This document shows, one piece after another, positions 44,722 through 55,814 of a stretch of 64,000 nt of DNA. Source of the DNA: Saposhnikovia divaricata (Eukaryota; Streptophyta; Magnoliopsida; Apiales; Apiaceae); contig CM071597.1 of assembly GCA_036435485.1 (NCBI GenBank), forward strand, positions 52,373,881-52,437,880, in the 5' to 3' direction. The position numbers and the translations under genes are program-made. A model generated the notes under the pieces. It saw only the letters and a program-made list of their open reading frames with translations, made no database searches and had not been told where the DNA came from. Numbering within the stretch: position 1 is the stretch's first letter; each line of letters opens with the position of its first letter.

Positions 44722-44764
44722 TTGATCGATACTTTTCCTGTTATAGAAATATTAGTATACCAAA

Positions 44765-44776
44765 GCTTTGATACCA
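44765..44776 (-). promoter_or_regulatory. Primer-binding site of copia 2
   Basis: On the - strand TGGTATCAAAGC, two bases after the 5' LTR: the initiator tRNA-Met primer site with A in place of the usual G at one position. Confidence 0.85.
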
Positions 44777-44778
44777 AA

Positions 44779-46144
44779 TGAAAATACACCTAGAGAGGGG
44801 GGGTGAATAGGTGTTATGACTAACAATGATCAAATAAAAAAACTGTCTAAAATTTTACTCTGGCAGCTAGCTGGATGAAATAAATTAGTGAATAAGCAGC
44901 TAGCTGAGTTAACTTGATTTGGCAGATTAACAAATAAGCAGCTAGCTGTGATATGCAATGCAGAAGGACAAAAGTGCAGTAAGTAAAGAACACCAAGAAT
45001 TTTAGCTAGGTTCGACCCCTAATCTTCTATGGTCTACGTCCTAGTCCCTTACCAACTTGGTAAGAGAATATATTATTGATCACAATTAAATCCAATTACA
45101 AGACACAATAATATATCTCCCTTATCACCCAGTTACTGACTGCAGCTAGCTGGAACCCCTTGTTTCTTGAACACAGCTCTCTAAGCTCTATACTAAACCA
45201 AGTATAAACTTCTCTAGCCTAATGCTCCTTGAACCCTGGTTCCACAAGCTTGACAAACCAGCAACTACCAACTTTACAAGTTGAACAATACAAGGATGAA
45301 TTAAATAAATACAACTCAAAAGATTTGAACTCTCTAAACTGTATATACGATATAATACACGAGCTTTTTAAAGTATATGTGCTGAGTTGTTTTCTTGATG
45401 CTTGAATATTGTTTGTATGTTTTTCTCTTGGTTCGTACCTGTGAAGAACATTCATACAAGTATATATAGTGAAGTAAAGAAACTAGAATTAAAGATGCAA
45501 ACTTGTAACGGTCTTGAATAGCATTTCTCACGTTTCAAGATTTGTTCCATTAATTCTACTTCTAACGTTCACAATCAGTTTAAACAATAATTCTTACTCA
45601 GAAAATAATTTAGTTTAGAAATGGAGAGATAAGAATGTTTAAGAGGAAAGAAACCGTTAGAGAGAAACTTGAAGAAGATAAAGAATATGAAAGAATATGA
45701 TAATGAGTGCATGTAATTCTTTACAATCTTTAACCAAGACAACAGTTGGTGGAGGATAGGAATAAAGCATAAATGATATTAAATAAGAGCATGCTTGGAA
45801 AGTAAGCACATGGGTTGCCTTTTTTAAGAACATTAAAGAATTCAAAGATTCCTTTTTCTAAGAAAGTATTGTTTTAGAAATACTTTTGAAATTATGTCAT
45901 GTTATTAATATATAAAAAACCGTTCATGCCACTTTTGCAATTATAAGCATAATAAAATCATTTATTCGAATACTTGTGAAACTGGACAGACTGCCAGCCA
46001 GCTTGCTGAGTTGAACTGTCAGCTAGCTGAGTTACCCTGTTTTTCTCATAAAATTTTATATGAGGTAATCCTGCAAAACAAAATTAGTCTAACGCAGAAT
46101 CCAGCTTGCTTACTAAGTATGATCATCAAAATCATAGAGTTTCA
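44779..46144 (-). repeat. 5' LTR of copia 2
   Basis: 1366 bp, the direct copy of 35969-37334. The differences I saw are gagctttttaaag versus gagctttttgaag and ctaacgcag versus ctaatgcag. Confidence 0.94.
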
Positions 46145-46357
46145 GATATTACCTTTTATAAACACCTACTAATCTTACAATCATTAATATATAACCGAAA
46201 ATATCACATCATATTTTTCAATTATTAATAAAATATATTAAAAATTTGTATACATTGTTTATAAAAACATCAATTGTATCATATCTTACAATCATTAATA
46301 TTTCCTTTCAAATTACAACATGTTACCTTTTTAATTTAAAACTAATCTTACAATCAT

Positions 46358-47781
46358 TGAAAGGCATATGACTCAGCCTATTTGTAGTTCGAGGATCCTA
46401 ATCCAATTAAACTAGATTGTAATAAGTAAATAATATCAACTGTCACAGGAATCTCAAAAGATGATAACCGTCAGAAGAAAAATCAACAAGTCAATCTATA
46501 GTTTTGATGTTTTACACTGGAAGAAGATTCAGATATCTGATCAGGCCTCAAGGTAGCATTGAAACAAGTGGATTCATTTACGAAGACATAGATTTCTATT
46601 AGTGACAAGAAACAATTTCAGTACCGAATGATTGATGAGAGTGAAGAGTATAAAAGACCACAGTGTTAAAAGTCACAATGAAGAACAGAGATTGGAGTTA
46701 GTCGTTCATGAACCAGACAGTACATCGAACGTCAACATCATGCCAGTGTATGTTCCTTATTATAATTACGTGGTTTTCAGCGGAGTATTGACTATTAAAA
46801 AATTTATATTAATTCTATTTTAATTAATTAAGTCAAGTAATTAAGTTAATAAATAAATTAATTCTATCAGAATTAATATATTTGTTAAAGTGATTATTAG
46901 ATTAATTAAATAAGAATTAATATGAAGAAGAATTAATTAGTTAAATGATTTTTTATAAGTCATTTAATTAATTATAAGCTGAAAAATATGATGATATAAC
47001 TATCAAACTGATAGTTATACCGATAGTCATATTCAGTTAAATGGAGATAGTCATATTCAGTTAAATGGAGATAGTCATATTCAGTTAAATGGAGATAGTC
47101 ATATTTCATTCAATTGGTAAGTTATAACGAATGTTATATTCATTTGGTAAGTCATACCGAATGTTATATTGACTAGTTAAGTTATACCGAAAGTTATATT
47201 TAAGCTGGACAGTCATATTACATTGATTTGATAGTCATACCGATTGTCATATTAATGTAAAATGATTGTCATATCAGTTTAAATCAAGTAGTATGACTAT
47301 GGCTGTGTATATAAGGCAGAAGAGTGCAGAATGAAAAGAAGCAGTCGAACCAAACAAGAAGAAAATTCACAGCAGCCTATTTCTCTCTCTCTCAAACTCA
47401 AGAACACCTTCAAATTTAATTCTGTAAATTCAAGTTCATCTCAGTTGTAATATTCTATCCGTTGGAACTTGTTTACTTGTGATTCTTGTACTACTAGCGA
47501 ATTAAGTTTCCTAGTTCACAAATTGATATCTTGATTTTATTAACTAAATTAACAAAGTTCATGTTGAATTTTCTAATTAGTTATTAATCCCTTGATAATC
47601 ATTTGGACTGATTTTGTAACACCCCTCAAGTTAATATATTGCTATATTCAACTTGAAATTTGTGTTATATTATTCCGCACAAAAATATTCGTTTAAGGTA
47701 AAATTATTTAACGAATAAATTTTGAGAAAATGGTATAGATTGTATTCAACCCCCCCTTCTACAATCTTAACGGACCTAACA
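46358..47781 (+). repeat. Solo LTR of the copia 1 family
   Basis: 1424 bp with the ATCAT duplication on both sides (46353-46357 and 47782-47786). It lies at the same position of the 810-bp unit as copia 1 does in U2. It shares the 3'-LTR state of copia 1 at all distinguishing sites I found and has its own changes (near 46588 and 46926). Confidence 0.92.
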
Positions 47782-47935
47782 ATCATTAATATATACCCAA
47801 AAATATTACATCATATTTTTCAATTATTAATAAAAATATATTAAAAATCTGTATACGTTGTTTATAATAAGGAAACATTAGTATAATCCGTAAACATGAG
47901 TATAATAAATTATATTAAATTAAAATTCATTAATT

Positions 47936-48665
47936 AAAATAATGGTACATAGTCGATTGCCATAATTAAATTATAATTACTATAAACTAATCAATTACCT
48001 TTTTCGCATAAATCGTATAATCTTTTTAATTTTCACGTTACCTTTCTATTTCTATAGCTAAAATATATTTTTTTTCCAATTATATCACGGGAGGTTCAAT
48101 TTAATAAAAGAAACTAATAATATTCTAATATTAATAATTAACTGATTTTCTTTTTCAGCTAAAACGTATCATCTTTTATATATTTTCTAACTAAAATCCC
48201 TCTTTTAATACAAATATCACGTACAATATTAATTTCTTCTTTTCAAAAACCATTACGAGCAATTGTATTTAGTAAAATAACGTAATTAAATTATAAATAC
48301 TATAAACTAATCAATTAGCCTTTTCACCTAAAACATGTTACCTTTTTAATTTTCTTTAACTAAATCCTCTCTTATTCTAATCATTACACGGGCATTATAT
48401 TTAATAAAATAAAAGAATTATTTTATAATTACTAATAATTAAACAATTATTTTTTTCAACTAAAACCTATCATCTTTCTACATTTTCTGACTAAAAGCTC
48501 TCCATTTTTAGAAATATCATGGATAACATTTATACAACTATTCAAATCATCTCATATAAAAATTTAAGCCTCCAAAATTAATATTTCAAAAAATAATTTA
48601 AATTAATACAAAAAATTTTATATAATATTTTAAAAATTCCGTGCATCGCACGGGTTTTAAGCTAG
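47936..48665 (+). other. Helitron 3' tail with terminal hairpin
   Basis: AT-rich tail ending in a perfect 6-bp stem (CCGTGC / GCACGG, 48639-48644 and 48648-48653) with loop ATC. The tail then runs to CTAG at 48662-48665. Several internal direct repeats (ataaactaatcaatta, ctaaaacstatcatctttt type) are seen. Confidence 0.85.
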
Positions 48666-48812
48666 TAAAAATAAAATTTTAGATTATACATAATGTAAGT
48701 ATATAACCGAGTAAAAAAAAAGATTAATTTACAAGCATCTTCAAACGGATTTTAAATTCTTGAAATAAAAAAAAGTTTGTTTTAAAAAGTATGTAAATTT
48801 TAGTTATCAAAT
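48666..48812 (+). repeat. Tandem host unit 1, right part
   Basis: 147 bp matching 49555-49703. Together with 19516-20258 it makes a complete unit of about 890 bp. Confidence 0.9.
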
Positions 48813-49703
48813 CATCAAAGAACAGATGCAAAAAATATCTTGTATTATTGCAAAGAAGATGGAGAAATGGGTCTTCGTGTCGTATAATTGCAAATATTTC
48901 AAAAATACCGTATTTTTGCAAACAAAAGTAGAAATAACCGTTCTCTGTTAAATCTAGTATTAAGCTGAACCCGAATTCAAATTAGTAGAAGTAATCACAG
49001 CCCTTAAATAACCGTTTATTTAATAAATTCTCTATTTAGATATTAACAATAACGGATTGAATTAGGTATTTTAGTTAACAATTAGGTTAACTATTTTTAC
49101 TAATAAATTGAGTTACTTTTTCTATCGAAACTATTTGATAAATCTATTACTACTATATATTAAATTTCAATACAAGGGCAAAATTTGTCATTTTAATGAT
49201 TGTGAAGTTAAGATTTTACCCCTATAATTTCAAAATTACAAAAATGCCATCCTTTAACGATTATGTAAAAATTAGAGAAATTATGTTTGTGTTGGAATTC
49301 GAACCATTGACCTTCTTCTATCAAACTCATGCCCTAACCAACTATGCTACACTTAATTTTGATTTTTATTTAAAAATCCTATAAGATAAAGCATATATTC
49401 TCTTCTTGTCTCTTCCTATTTTATTTTTATGTTTGACTAAATAAAATATTGATTTATATTAATATAAAATATTGGATAGATAAAATACAAAATATTTTCT
49501 AATCGATTGAGTATACTCTGCAATTCTCTTTTGGCATTTTAGATAATTGATATAAAAATAAAATTTTAGATTATACATAATTTAAGTATATAACCGAGTA
49601 AAAAAAAGATTAATTTACAAGCATCTTCAAGCAGATTTTAAATTCTTAAAATAAAAAAAAGTTTGTTTTAAAAAATATGTAAATTTTAGTTATCAAATCA
49701 TAC
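48813..49703 (+). repeat. Tandem host unit 2 (uninterrupted, empty Helitron site)
   Basis: Complete copy of the unit, with the intact Helitron target near 49553. It carries the same tRNA-like SINE head on the - strand (A box gtagcatagttggttaggg, B box ggttcgaattcc, about 49280-49350). Confidence 0.9.
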
Positions 49704-49902
49704 ATAATTAATAATGGCATCACATTAGTTTTAGATATATAAAAATTTAAATATATGAGTTAAATTTGGAGGGTTTTGGTCGACCAACTATTTAGATTTT
49801 CAACGATTTAAAAATATGAATTATGTAAAAACAAAAATATTTATATATACACGAAAAATAATTGAAATTATGTTAAAAAGATGAGAAATCAAAAAATATA
49901 AT

Positions 49903-51390
49903 TGATAAGTGGATTTATATCCACTTGGATCGCTTCGATTCGGCTTAAATTGATTGTCTTGGACTCAAGTTTATTGTAGTTTTGATGTGTTTTGCTTAGT
50001 TGTGCAGATTTGCAAGAATATCGATTATGGTTGATGCTTCTATCGAGTTTGGAGAATTAATTGATTAAAATTCGGATTTTCTGGGAAGGTTGCGCAGTCT
50101 ACACTGTTTTGGCCATATCTGGAGTTCTATAAGTCCGTTTGAGGCCCGTAAGCTGTCCACGCGAAGCTTGGAAGATTTTCTACAACTTAGGACAGGAGCC
50201 GTGCGCGCAAGCTGCGTGTGGTGGGCGCAATCTGCGCGACAAGCAGACTGATGGGAGCAGAGAATTTACTATTTTGCCCTTTTCAAGTTCTAATTGTATT
50301 TTGGGCAGTTTTTGGTACCTAAATCGAATTCTAATTGTAATAGAAGGCAATTTCTTGCTGGGCAAGACTTGGAGTGCCTATATAAACACATCCAACCCTT
50401 TGTAAATTAGACAATTAGAGAATTAGGAATTAGACAATTAGATATCTTGTACATAATATAGCTTAGAACTGCAAGGGAGAAAAGGAGAGAAGGATTCAAC
50501 GCTCGTGACAAGCAACGGATCTAGATCTACTTCATCTTTTGTATCATAGATTTGTTTTCTCAACTCTTGTTTTATTAATATTATTACTTTCTTTCATATC
50601 TTGTCTTCTATCATGGTTTCAATAGATCCCATGATGACGAGCGGTTCAATTATGAACTAATCGTTGTCATGGGATTCTAACGGATTTACTTATGGAACTT
50701 AGTATCTTAATTGCTTAAAGATCTGTGTGTGATGTATATTTGATATCCTCGTATGGTTATGCTTAATTGATAGATGCGTCATGAACATCTAATTTGTTAA
50801 TCTCTTGTGAAGTGAAAGTGGATCTTGAGATTTAGAACTTGCCATGCTAGCATAGGTTCATAATTGTTTATCAATATGATTTGTGGTGTGAGATGAAAAT
50901 ACTTATACTGCCCTGTGTGATCTTTATGGATAACTTGTTCTTCAACCGTTATGTTTTCAAATTCTATAGACATATAGGGTCTAAGCATAATTGGTGTCTA
51001 TTCATCTTCTATCTCTTTTGTGGATGTATGTTTAGTTTGGTATACGTATACTGAGAGGTAGCGTGTACTTATTTCGTGTTGTCCGATCAGATATCATAAC
51101 CATTGCATATAGAGATTAAAGGCGTCAGATCTAAGCGAAGTATTTAATGAAGTTAGGATTCCATGTTTTCTTGCATATAAGTAATTCAATTTTAATTCTC
51201 ATTAGTTAGTAATTTGTAGTTTGTTAATTTGTAAAACTTAATATTGTTAATTGTCTTAGCAGTGCATAATAACCATACATTGTTGCATAGGTACAAAACT
51301 GAATTGAAACCTAAGATCTCTGTGGGAACGAACTTGACTTCTATCTGTATTACTTGTGACCACGTACGCTTGCGTGTATTAGTGTAAACA
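49903..51390 (+). repeat. Solo LTR of a third LTR-retrotransposon family
   Basis: 1488 bp starting TGATAAGTGGATTTATATCC and ending GTGTAAACA, with perfect target duplications ATAAT (49898-49902 and 51391-51395). A TATA box (gcctatataaacac) lies near 50380. No internal region or coding sequence is present, so it is probably the product of LTR-LTR recombination. The start resembles LTRs I associate with plant gypsy elements; strand is assigned from the TATA box. Confidence 0.85.
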
Positions 51391-51395
51391 ATAAT

Positions 51396-51543
51396 TTACG
51401 GTATATATAAAAAAATAAAATAATTAACATTCAGATTAAATCAAAAAAGATATTAATTTTTAAATCATAAATATTACAAAACTGCAATAATTATTTATAA
51501 TGATCAATTAGACTATAACTCGACTATAAAGTATGGTACATAT
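51396..51543. other. AT-rich host spacer
   Basis: Short AT-rich stretch between the solo LTR and the gypsy element. Its last five bases, CATAT, are the gypsy target duplication. Confidence 0.6.
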
Positions 51544-52061
51544 TGTTGTGGAATAAAAACTAGGTTGAAATTATTGCGGCTGGGGTTTGTATATTTAATG
51601 CTAGGGTTCGTGAGCTTCGTGCTTTAATGGCTGCTTCTGCGTTCGAGACTTAAACGGTCCTCACAGAATGCCTACGTATCTCTGTAAATTAGAGAATCAA
51701 GCCAATAAAACGTAGTTCTGAGAATGAGGGGTCAGGCCCTTTATATAGGCTGTAGGAGCCTTAGAATTATGGTAGGATTTGGAGACTTGGAGGGCAAGTC
51801 TTTGAGGAATGTTCTAGATCTATTCCTTGTAGGAATCAGTTTCCATATTGAATTGGATGCCTTATTGGATAAGTCTGAAGGGGATATTATCCTTATCCAA
51901 CTCTTATTTGCTGAGCTGTTTATTACCCTTAATATTAATTACGAAATTAATACTATAATCAGGGTTTTGGGCCCAGCTGGTGGGCCCCACGTTTGGACTA
52001 TTCTCGGCCTAGTTAATGCCACATTAAATGTGTCTTTAGGGCTTATTTTCAGCCCATATCA
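51544..52061 (-). repeat. 3' LTR of the complete gypsy element
   Basis: 518 bp, TG...CA. The + strand 118-aa frame inside it also occurs in the other LTR and is not a gene. Confidence 0.96.
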
Positions 52062-52075
52062 TTTGCCCCCCAACT
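52062..52075 (-). promoter_or_regulatory. Polypurine tract of the complete gypsy element
   Basis: On the - strand AGTTGGGGGGCAAA abuts the 3' LTR; it is identical to the tract at 4299-4312. Confidence 0.88.
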
Positions 52076-52410
52076 TCTAAGGAAAACTGATCAGGTTTTC
52101 ATAGAAGTTATATTTGTCTTAATCGAGACTCGGGGTCGTTTTTATCCCTTACCTGGGACTTCTTAATTACCCTTATATGGGAATTTTGGTTTACACTAGT
52201 GTTTCACAAGTATCGTCTTGGTTGTAAAGTGTGGAGCGACCTACACATTTACGACGATTTGCCTTATTCGAGGCTTTAATTTGTGCTTGCTTTTAGCAAT
52301 TTCGGCACTTTCATAGAGTTTTTATGCATTATTAACATAAATTACTGCTCAATCTGTCAAGAAAATATTTCTATAACTTTCCTCGTATTTTTCTGTACTT
52401 TTCCTAATAT

Positions 52411-52630
52411 TTTTAGGAATTTTTATGTACCAACAGGTATTTTTCGTAATTTTTCCTAATAATTTAGGAATTTTTATGTACCAACAGGTATTTTTGTAAT
52501 TTTTCCTAATAATTTAGGAATTTTTATGTACCAACAGGTATTTTTGTAATTTTTCCTAATAATTTAGGAATTTTTATGTACCAACAGGTATTTTTGTAAT
52601 TTTTCCTAATAATTTAGGAATTTTTAAAGG
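52411..52630 (+). repeat. 50-bp tandem repeat, about four copies
   Basis: Unit aggaatttttatgtaccaac followed by aggtatttttgtaatttttc and ctaataattt. Copies are nearly identical; the first has one extra base. Confidence 0.95.
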
Positions 52631-52654
52631 ATTAACTTTAAAAAAGTCATCCTG

Positions 52655-53150
52655 GCAAAAAATGCTTCCTGGGCGTGGGTACCCCCGCCAAGGAGACACC
52701 CTCCTTAGGCACGCCTAGGGGGTTTGGTCTCCTGGGCGTGGGTGTATCTTTGCCCTTTGAAATGCTTCCTGGGCGTGGGTACCCCCGCCAAGGAGACACT
52801 TTCCTTAGGCACGCCTAGGAAGTTTGGTCTCCTGGGCGTGGGTGTATCTTCGTTCCTTGAAATGCTTTCTGGCCGTGGGTACCCCCGCCAAGGAGACACT
52901 TTCCTTAGGCACGCCTAGGAAGTTTGGTCTCCTGGGCGTGGGTATACCCTTCTTTAAAGAAAATCGAGCTGGGCGTGGGTACCCCCGCCAAGGAGACACC
53001 TTCCTTAGGCACGCCTAGGAGGTTTGGTCTCCTGGGCGTGGGTATAGCCTTCTTTAAGGAAAGTCGAGTTAGGCGTGGGTACCCCCGCCAAGGAGACACC
53101 TTCCTTAGGCACGCCTAGGAGGTTTGGTCTCCTGGGCGTGGGCATGTCCT
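52655..53150 (+). repeat. 100-bp GC-rich tandem repeat, about five copies
   Basis: Each unit has gcgtgggtacccccgccaag, gagacac, ccttaggcacgcctagg, tttggtctcctgggcgtggg, then a more variable segment of about 20 bp. Because 100 is not a multiple of three, the same frame reappears shifted, which explains the series of 64-aa frames on both strands. They are not genes. Confidence 0.95.
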
Positions 53151-53308
53151 TTTAATTGGGCCTCCTGCCTTTAAATTCTGATGGGCTTTTATCCTATTTT
53201 CTAAAAATGTCGTAGAACATTCTAGAATTATTTTTAAAATTTGAATTTCATGGGCTTCCCGCCTATTCAAAGGCCCAGTCACCTGTTGATAGCCCATTTA
53301 CTGGATAT

Positions 53309-53344
53309 AACCGGTTGAGTGACCAACCGTGAACTCTATAAAAG
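53309..53344 (+). promoter_or_regulatory. Core promoter of the antisense gene
   Basis: AACCGGTTGAG (53309-53319) followed 17 bp later by TATAAAAG (53337-53344), about 230 bp before the ATG at 53573. The left gypsy copy has the same arrangement. Confidence 0.65.
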
Positions 53345-53572
53345 AGTAGTGTGCATCCCTCATTTCTCATTTCACTATTCAGCAAAAATTATCTCTCCCT
53401 TATCAAAAATACTTTTCAAAAAAGCTCTGCTAGGGTTCTGTCGTGAGGCGATTTCCGGCGTCTTTCCTCCGCCCTGTTTTCCAGTTTCTGTTTGAAGATT
53501 GTTGAATCTTCATCTTCTTCACCCTCTTTTTTCAACATTTCTGGGTTTCAAGCCTTCAAGGGAAGCATATCA

Positions 53573-55409
53573 ATGGAGGACTCTAGCTCTTCAGGCCAGT
53601 TACAACTTGCTAACACTTCTACCACCGCTCCACGGCTTACAAGGGGTAAGAACCCTAAAACATCTCTTGTCCATGCCAGTGTTTTTTCCCTTAGAGATCT
53701 TTTAAATGAGTTTGGTCAAGCTTTTCCAAATATGCTTCATTTAGATGCTTATGAATATAAATCGAAATACAAACAACATAGGGTAGACATTCTAGCCCAA
53801 CTTTTTCATATTAATGGGCCTTATAGGGCCGTTGTTCCGGCCTCAAACGAAAGGGCTTGTCACCCAAAGCCTGGGGCCATTAGGATTTATAAAGAGACTT
53901 TTTATGCTGGTTTTCGCCTACCTCCTCCTCCTTTTGTTTATCGTCTTTTGGCCGAAGCCCGGGTTTGTCCAACCCAACTTATGCCAAATGCATGGCATTT
54001 TATCTATTGTTTCTTGGTCCAATGTAAGAAACATGGGCTTGAGCCCAGTATTTCTGTTTTTCGATATTTATTCAAATTTGTCAATTCTTCTGACAATTCG
54101 GGCTGGGTCAAAATCCAACACCGTTCCTTAGCCCGTTCTTGTTTTGTTTCGGATTCCGCTCCTGATTCCCTTCCTAATTGGAAGAGGGAATGGTTTTATA
54201 TCTATTTGGATGGGGATGACTGGGACAACTATTTTCGGCCCAACTTCTGTAGAGCCGTTGATGGGCCTGTCAGGAGTTTAAAATTGGGCGTGGAAGAAGA
54301 GGCCGCCATAACTTTGTTAACATCCGATAATTTGCATCAATGTGCAAATTTGATTTCTGAAGATTCGTTGCAGGCCCACGGGCTAAGCGATTTGGGCCCT
54401 GAGGGTAATTCTCACCTCTTGCTTTGTTAATATTTTATGCTAGATATAATTTTCTAACTTTCTTGTAATCATTTTGCAGCCAAAACTGCTCTGGGAGCAA
54501 TTTTTAGGCAGAGGGAGACTGCTGCCACTGCTAGGGTGGTAACAGAGAACCCTAGGGCCAAAAGGGCCAGGACAGATGAGGCTTCTCCCGCGGTGGAGCG
54601 TGTTCCTGCTTTTCTTCAAGAAAAGCCAGTTCCTATTGAGGAAGACCTCACTCCCTTTACGGTGGGATGGGGTTTATGCAATAGGGACACAGCCGTAGGT
54701 GATTCTAGGGCTGCAGCTGAGTGGTCCAGGAGCGTGGTCACTCCACGAGATAGGATTCACATTGTGGAGTCCTCTGATGACTTGCAGATTGAGCTTCTTG
54801 GGGCTCAAGCTGTTGCTTCGGTAATTTCTTATTCAACTTCTTTAATTTAATTGCATTTACTTTTCCCTTATTCACTTGTTTCCTTTGCAGATGAACGCCT
54901 ACCTTCAGGCCGCTGTTCATAACCTGAAGGAGGTGCGTGCTGATAAGACCATTGCTGAGAGGGACAGAGACAGATACTTTGATGCCTCCGAGGCAAACTT
55001 TGCTCGTTTTATGGAGGTGGAGAAGGAGCTGGCTGCTGAGAAGGAGAAGAACAGGAAGCTACAGCTGGAGGTGCAGCAGAACAGGGAACACATCATTGCT
55101 GATTACAAGGCTTCTAAGGACTTCCAAGATGTCCTGAATGCCGAGTATGATGCAAACTTTCCTGGCACCTTCAAGGAGTGTTGGGAGGGGATCATCGAGG
55201 AGCTGAGTGGGAAGATCGAGGGGGTATCCCTGGAGAAGTTCCCGGTACCTGCTATCCCTGGATTGACAGATACTCTGGAGGTTGCTACTGAGACAGCAGT
55301 AGATGGGGACTCTCAACCCACTCAGGATCCACCTTCTTCTCCTGGAGTAGAGACAGCAGATCCTTCTTCTACCCAGGGAGATGTTGTTATTGAGGACTTA
55401 GATGCATAG
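53573..55409 (+). CDS. Spliced antisense gene of the gypsy element (Transposase_28-like domain plus coiled coil)
   Basis: Exons 53573-54404, 54480-54820 and 54891-55409, with GT-AG introns of 75 and 70 bp in phases 1 and 0, giving about 563 aa. I chose ATG 53573 because the frame further upstream opens only at TTG. Residues about 105-205 match the plant gypsy-type transposon family (recalled PF04195): GFRLPPPPFVYRLLAE, QLMPNAWHFIYCFLVQCKKH and SVFRYLFKF. Exon 2 has a basic RAKRARTDE patch. Exon 3 is a coiled coil (EKELAAEKEKNRKLQLEVQQ) with an acidic Ser/Pro/Thr tail. It converges with pol, the two stops being about 405 bp apart. Function unknown; the conserved exon plan argues it is a real gene. 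Confidence 0.8.
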
Positions 55410-55814
55410 ATGGCCCTGCGTGGCTTATTTCTGTTTGTCTTTATTTATTCTGAACTTTTGCCCTTCGGGGCTTATGACTTAACTTATTTATGTAGTAGTT
55501 TCTTTTGTTTCCACATTCTCATTTTTTTTATAGTTCGTTAAACTTTTAGAATTTCTCAAGTACTTGGCCTCCTGGCTGGTACTAAACTCACAAGCTAGTC
55601 CAACATTTGCCTTTCGTGTTTATTTTAACAAAGAGAAATAACTCATAGAGAAAACAGTATAAATTCCATTATGCTGTCAAAAGATATCAATAGAATGGGT
55701 TCAACCCTTACATAAATATTCTATCTTCTACTGGGAGCAACATGCTCTAAAATGGTTTCATTCGAACCTTATTCTTAATAAATAGGTAAAAGTCCAAGCC
55801 TTTGTCAAAAGGAC
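55410..55814. other. Convergent spacer between antisense gene and pol
   Basis: Non-coding, with both transcription units ending into it. Parts align with 446-825 of the sister element. Confidence 0.6.

Larger units (their letters stand above)
35969..46144 (-). mobile_element. Copia 2: Ty1/copia retrotransposon of 10.2 kb with an accessory ORF
   Basis: It has 1366-bp LTRs (35969-37334 and 44779-46144) differing at only two sites that I saw, and a perfect target duplication GATAT (35964-35968 and 46145-46149). Read on the - strand it has a primer site, gag, pol (protease, integrase, reverse transcriptase, RNase H), an accessory ORF and a PPT. It interrupts Helitron unit U3; units U1 and U2 keep the empty site gaagatattacc. 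pol has one in-frame stop and the accessory ORF one frameshift. A palindromic decamer, CAGCTAGCTG, recurs throughout the element. Confidence 0.94.
35513..47935 (+). repeat. Helitron tandem unit U3, interrupted by copia 2 and a solo LTR
   Basis: Starts at 35513 with an internal second start at 35760. It is interrupted by copia 2 (35969-46144) and by the solo LTR (46358-47781), then resumes at 47782 and merges into the Helitron 3' tail near 47935. Confidence 0.88.
20259..48665 (+). mobile_element. Non-autonomous Helitron expanded by nested insertions
   Basis: It starts TCTATACTATTATATAAA after an A and ends with a hairpin (48639-48653) and CTAG at 48662-48665 before a T, as Helitrons do when they insert between A and T. 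The adjacent tandem unit preserves the uninterrupted sequence aattgata-taaaaata (near 49547-49560), so both ends are exact. The 28,407-bp span includes copia 1, copia 2, a solo LTR and three 5-bp target duplications; removing these leaves about 3,163 bp. No Rep or helicase gene is present. The Helitron body consists of three tandem 810-bp units plus a 3' tail of about 720 bp. Confidence 0.9.

Noticed and set aside
51724..52080. 118-aa frame repeated at 61775
   Set aside because: It is within the gypsy LTR, antisense to the element, and carries no known motif.
52411..52630. CRISPR-like regular repeat
   Set aside because: The units are contiguous without unique spacers and lie in a plant retrotransposon.
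52705..53118. Series of 64-aa frames on both strands
   Set aside because: They are frame echoes of the 100-bp tandem repeat and have no independent start or domain.
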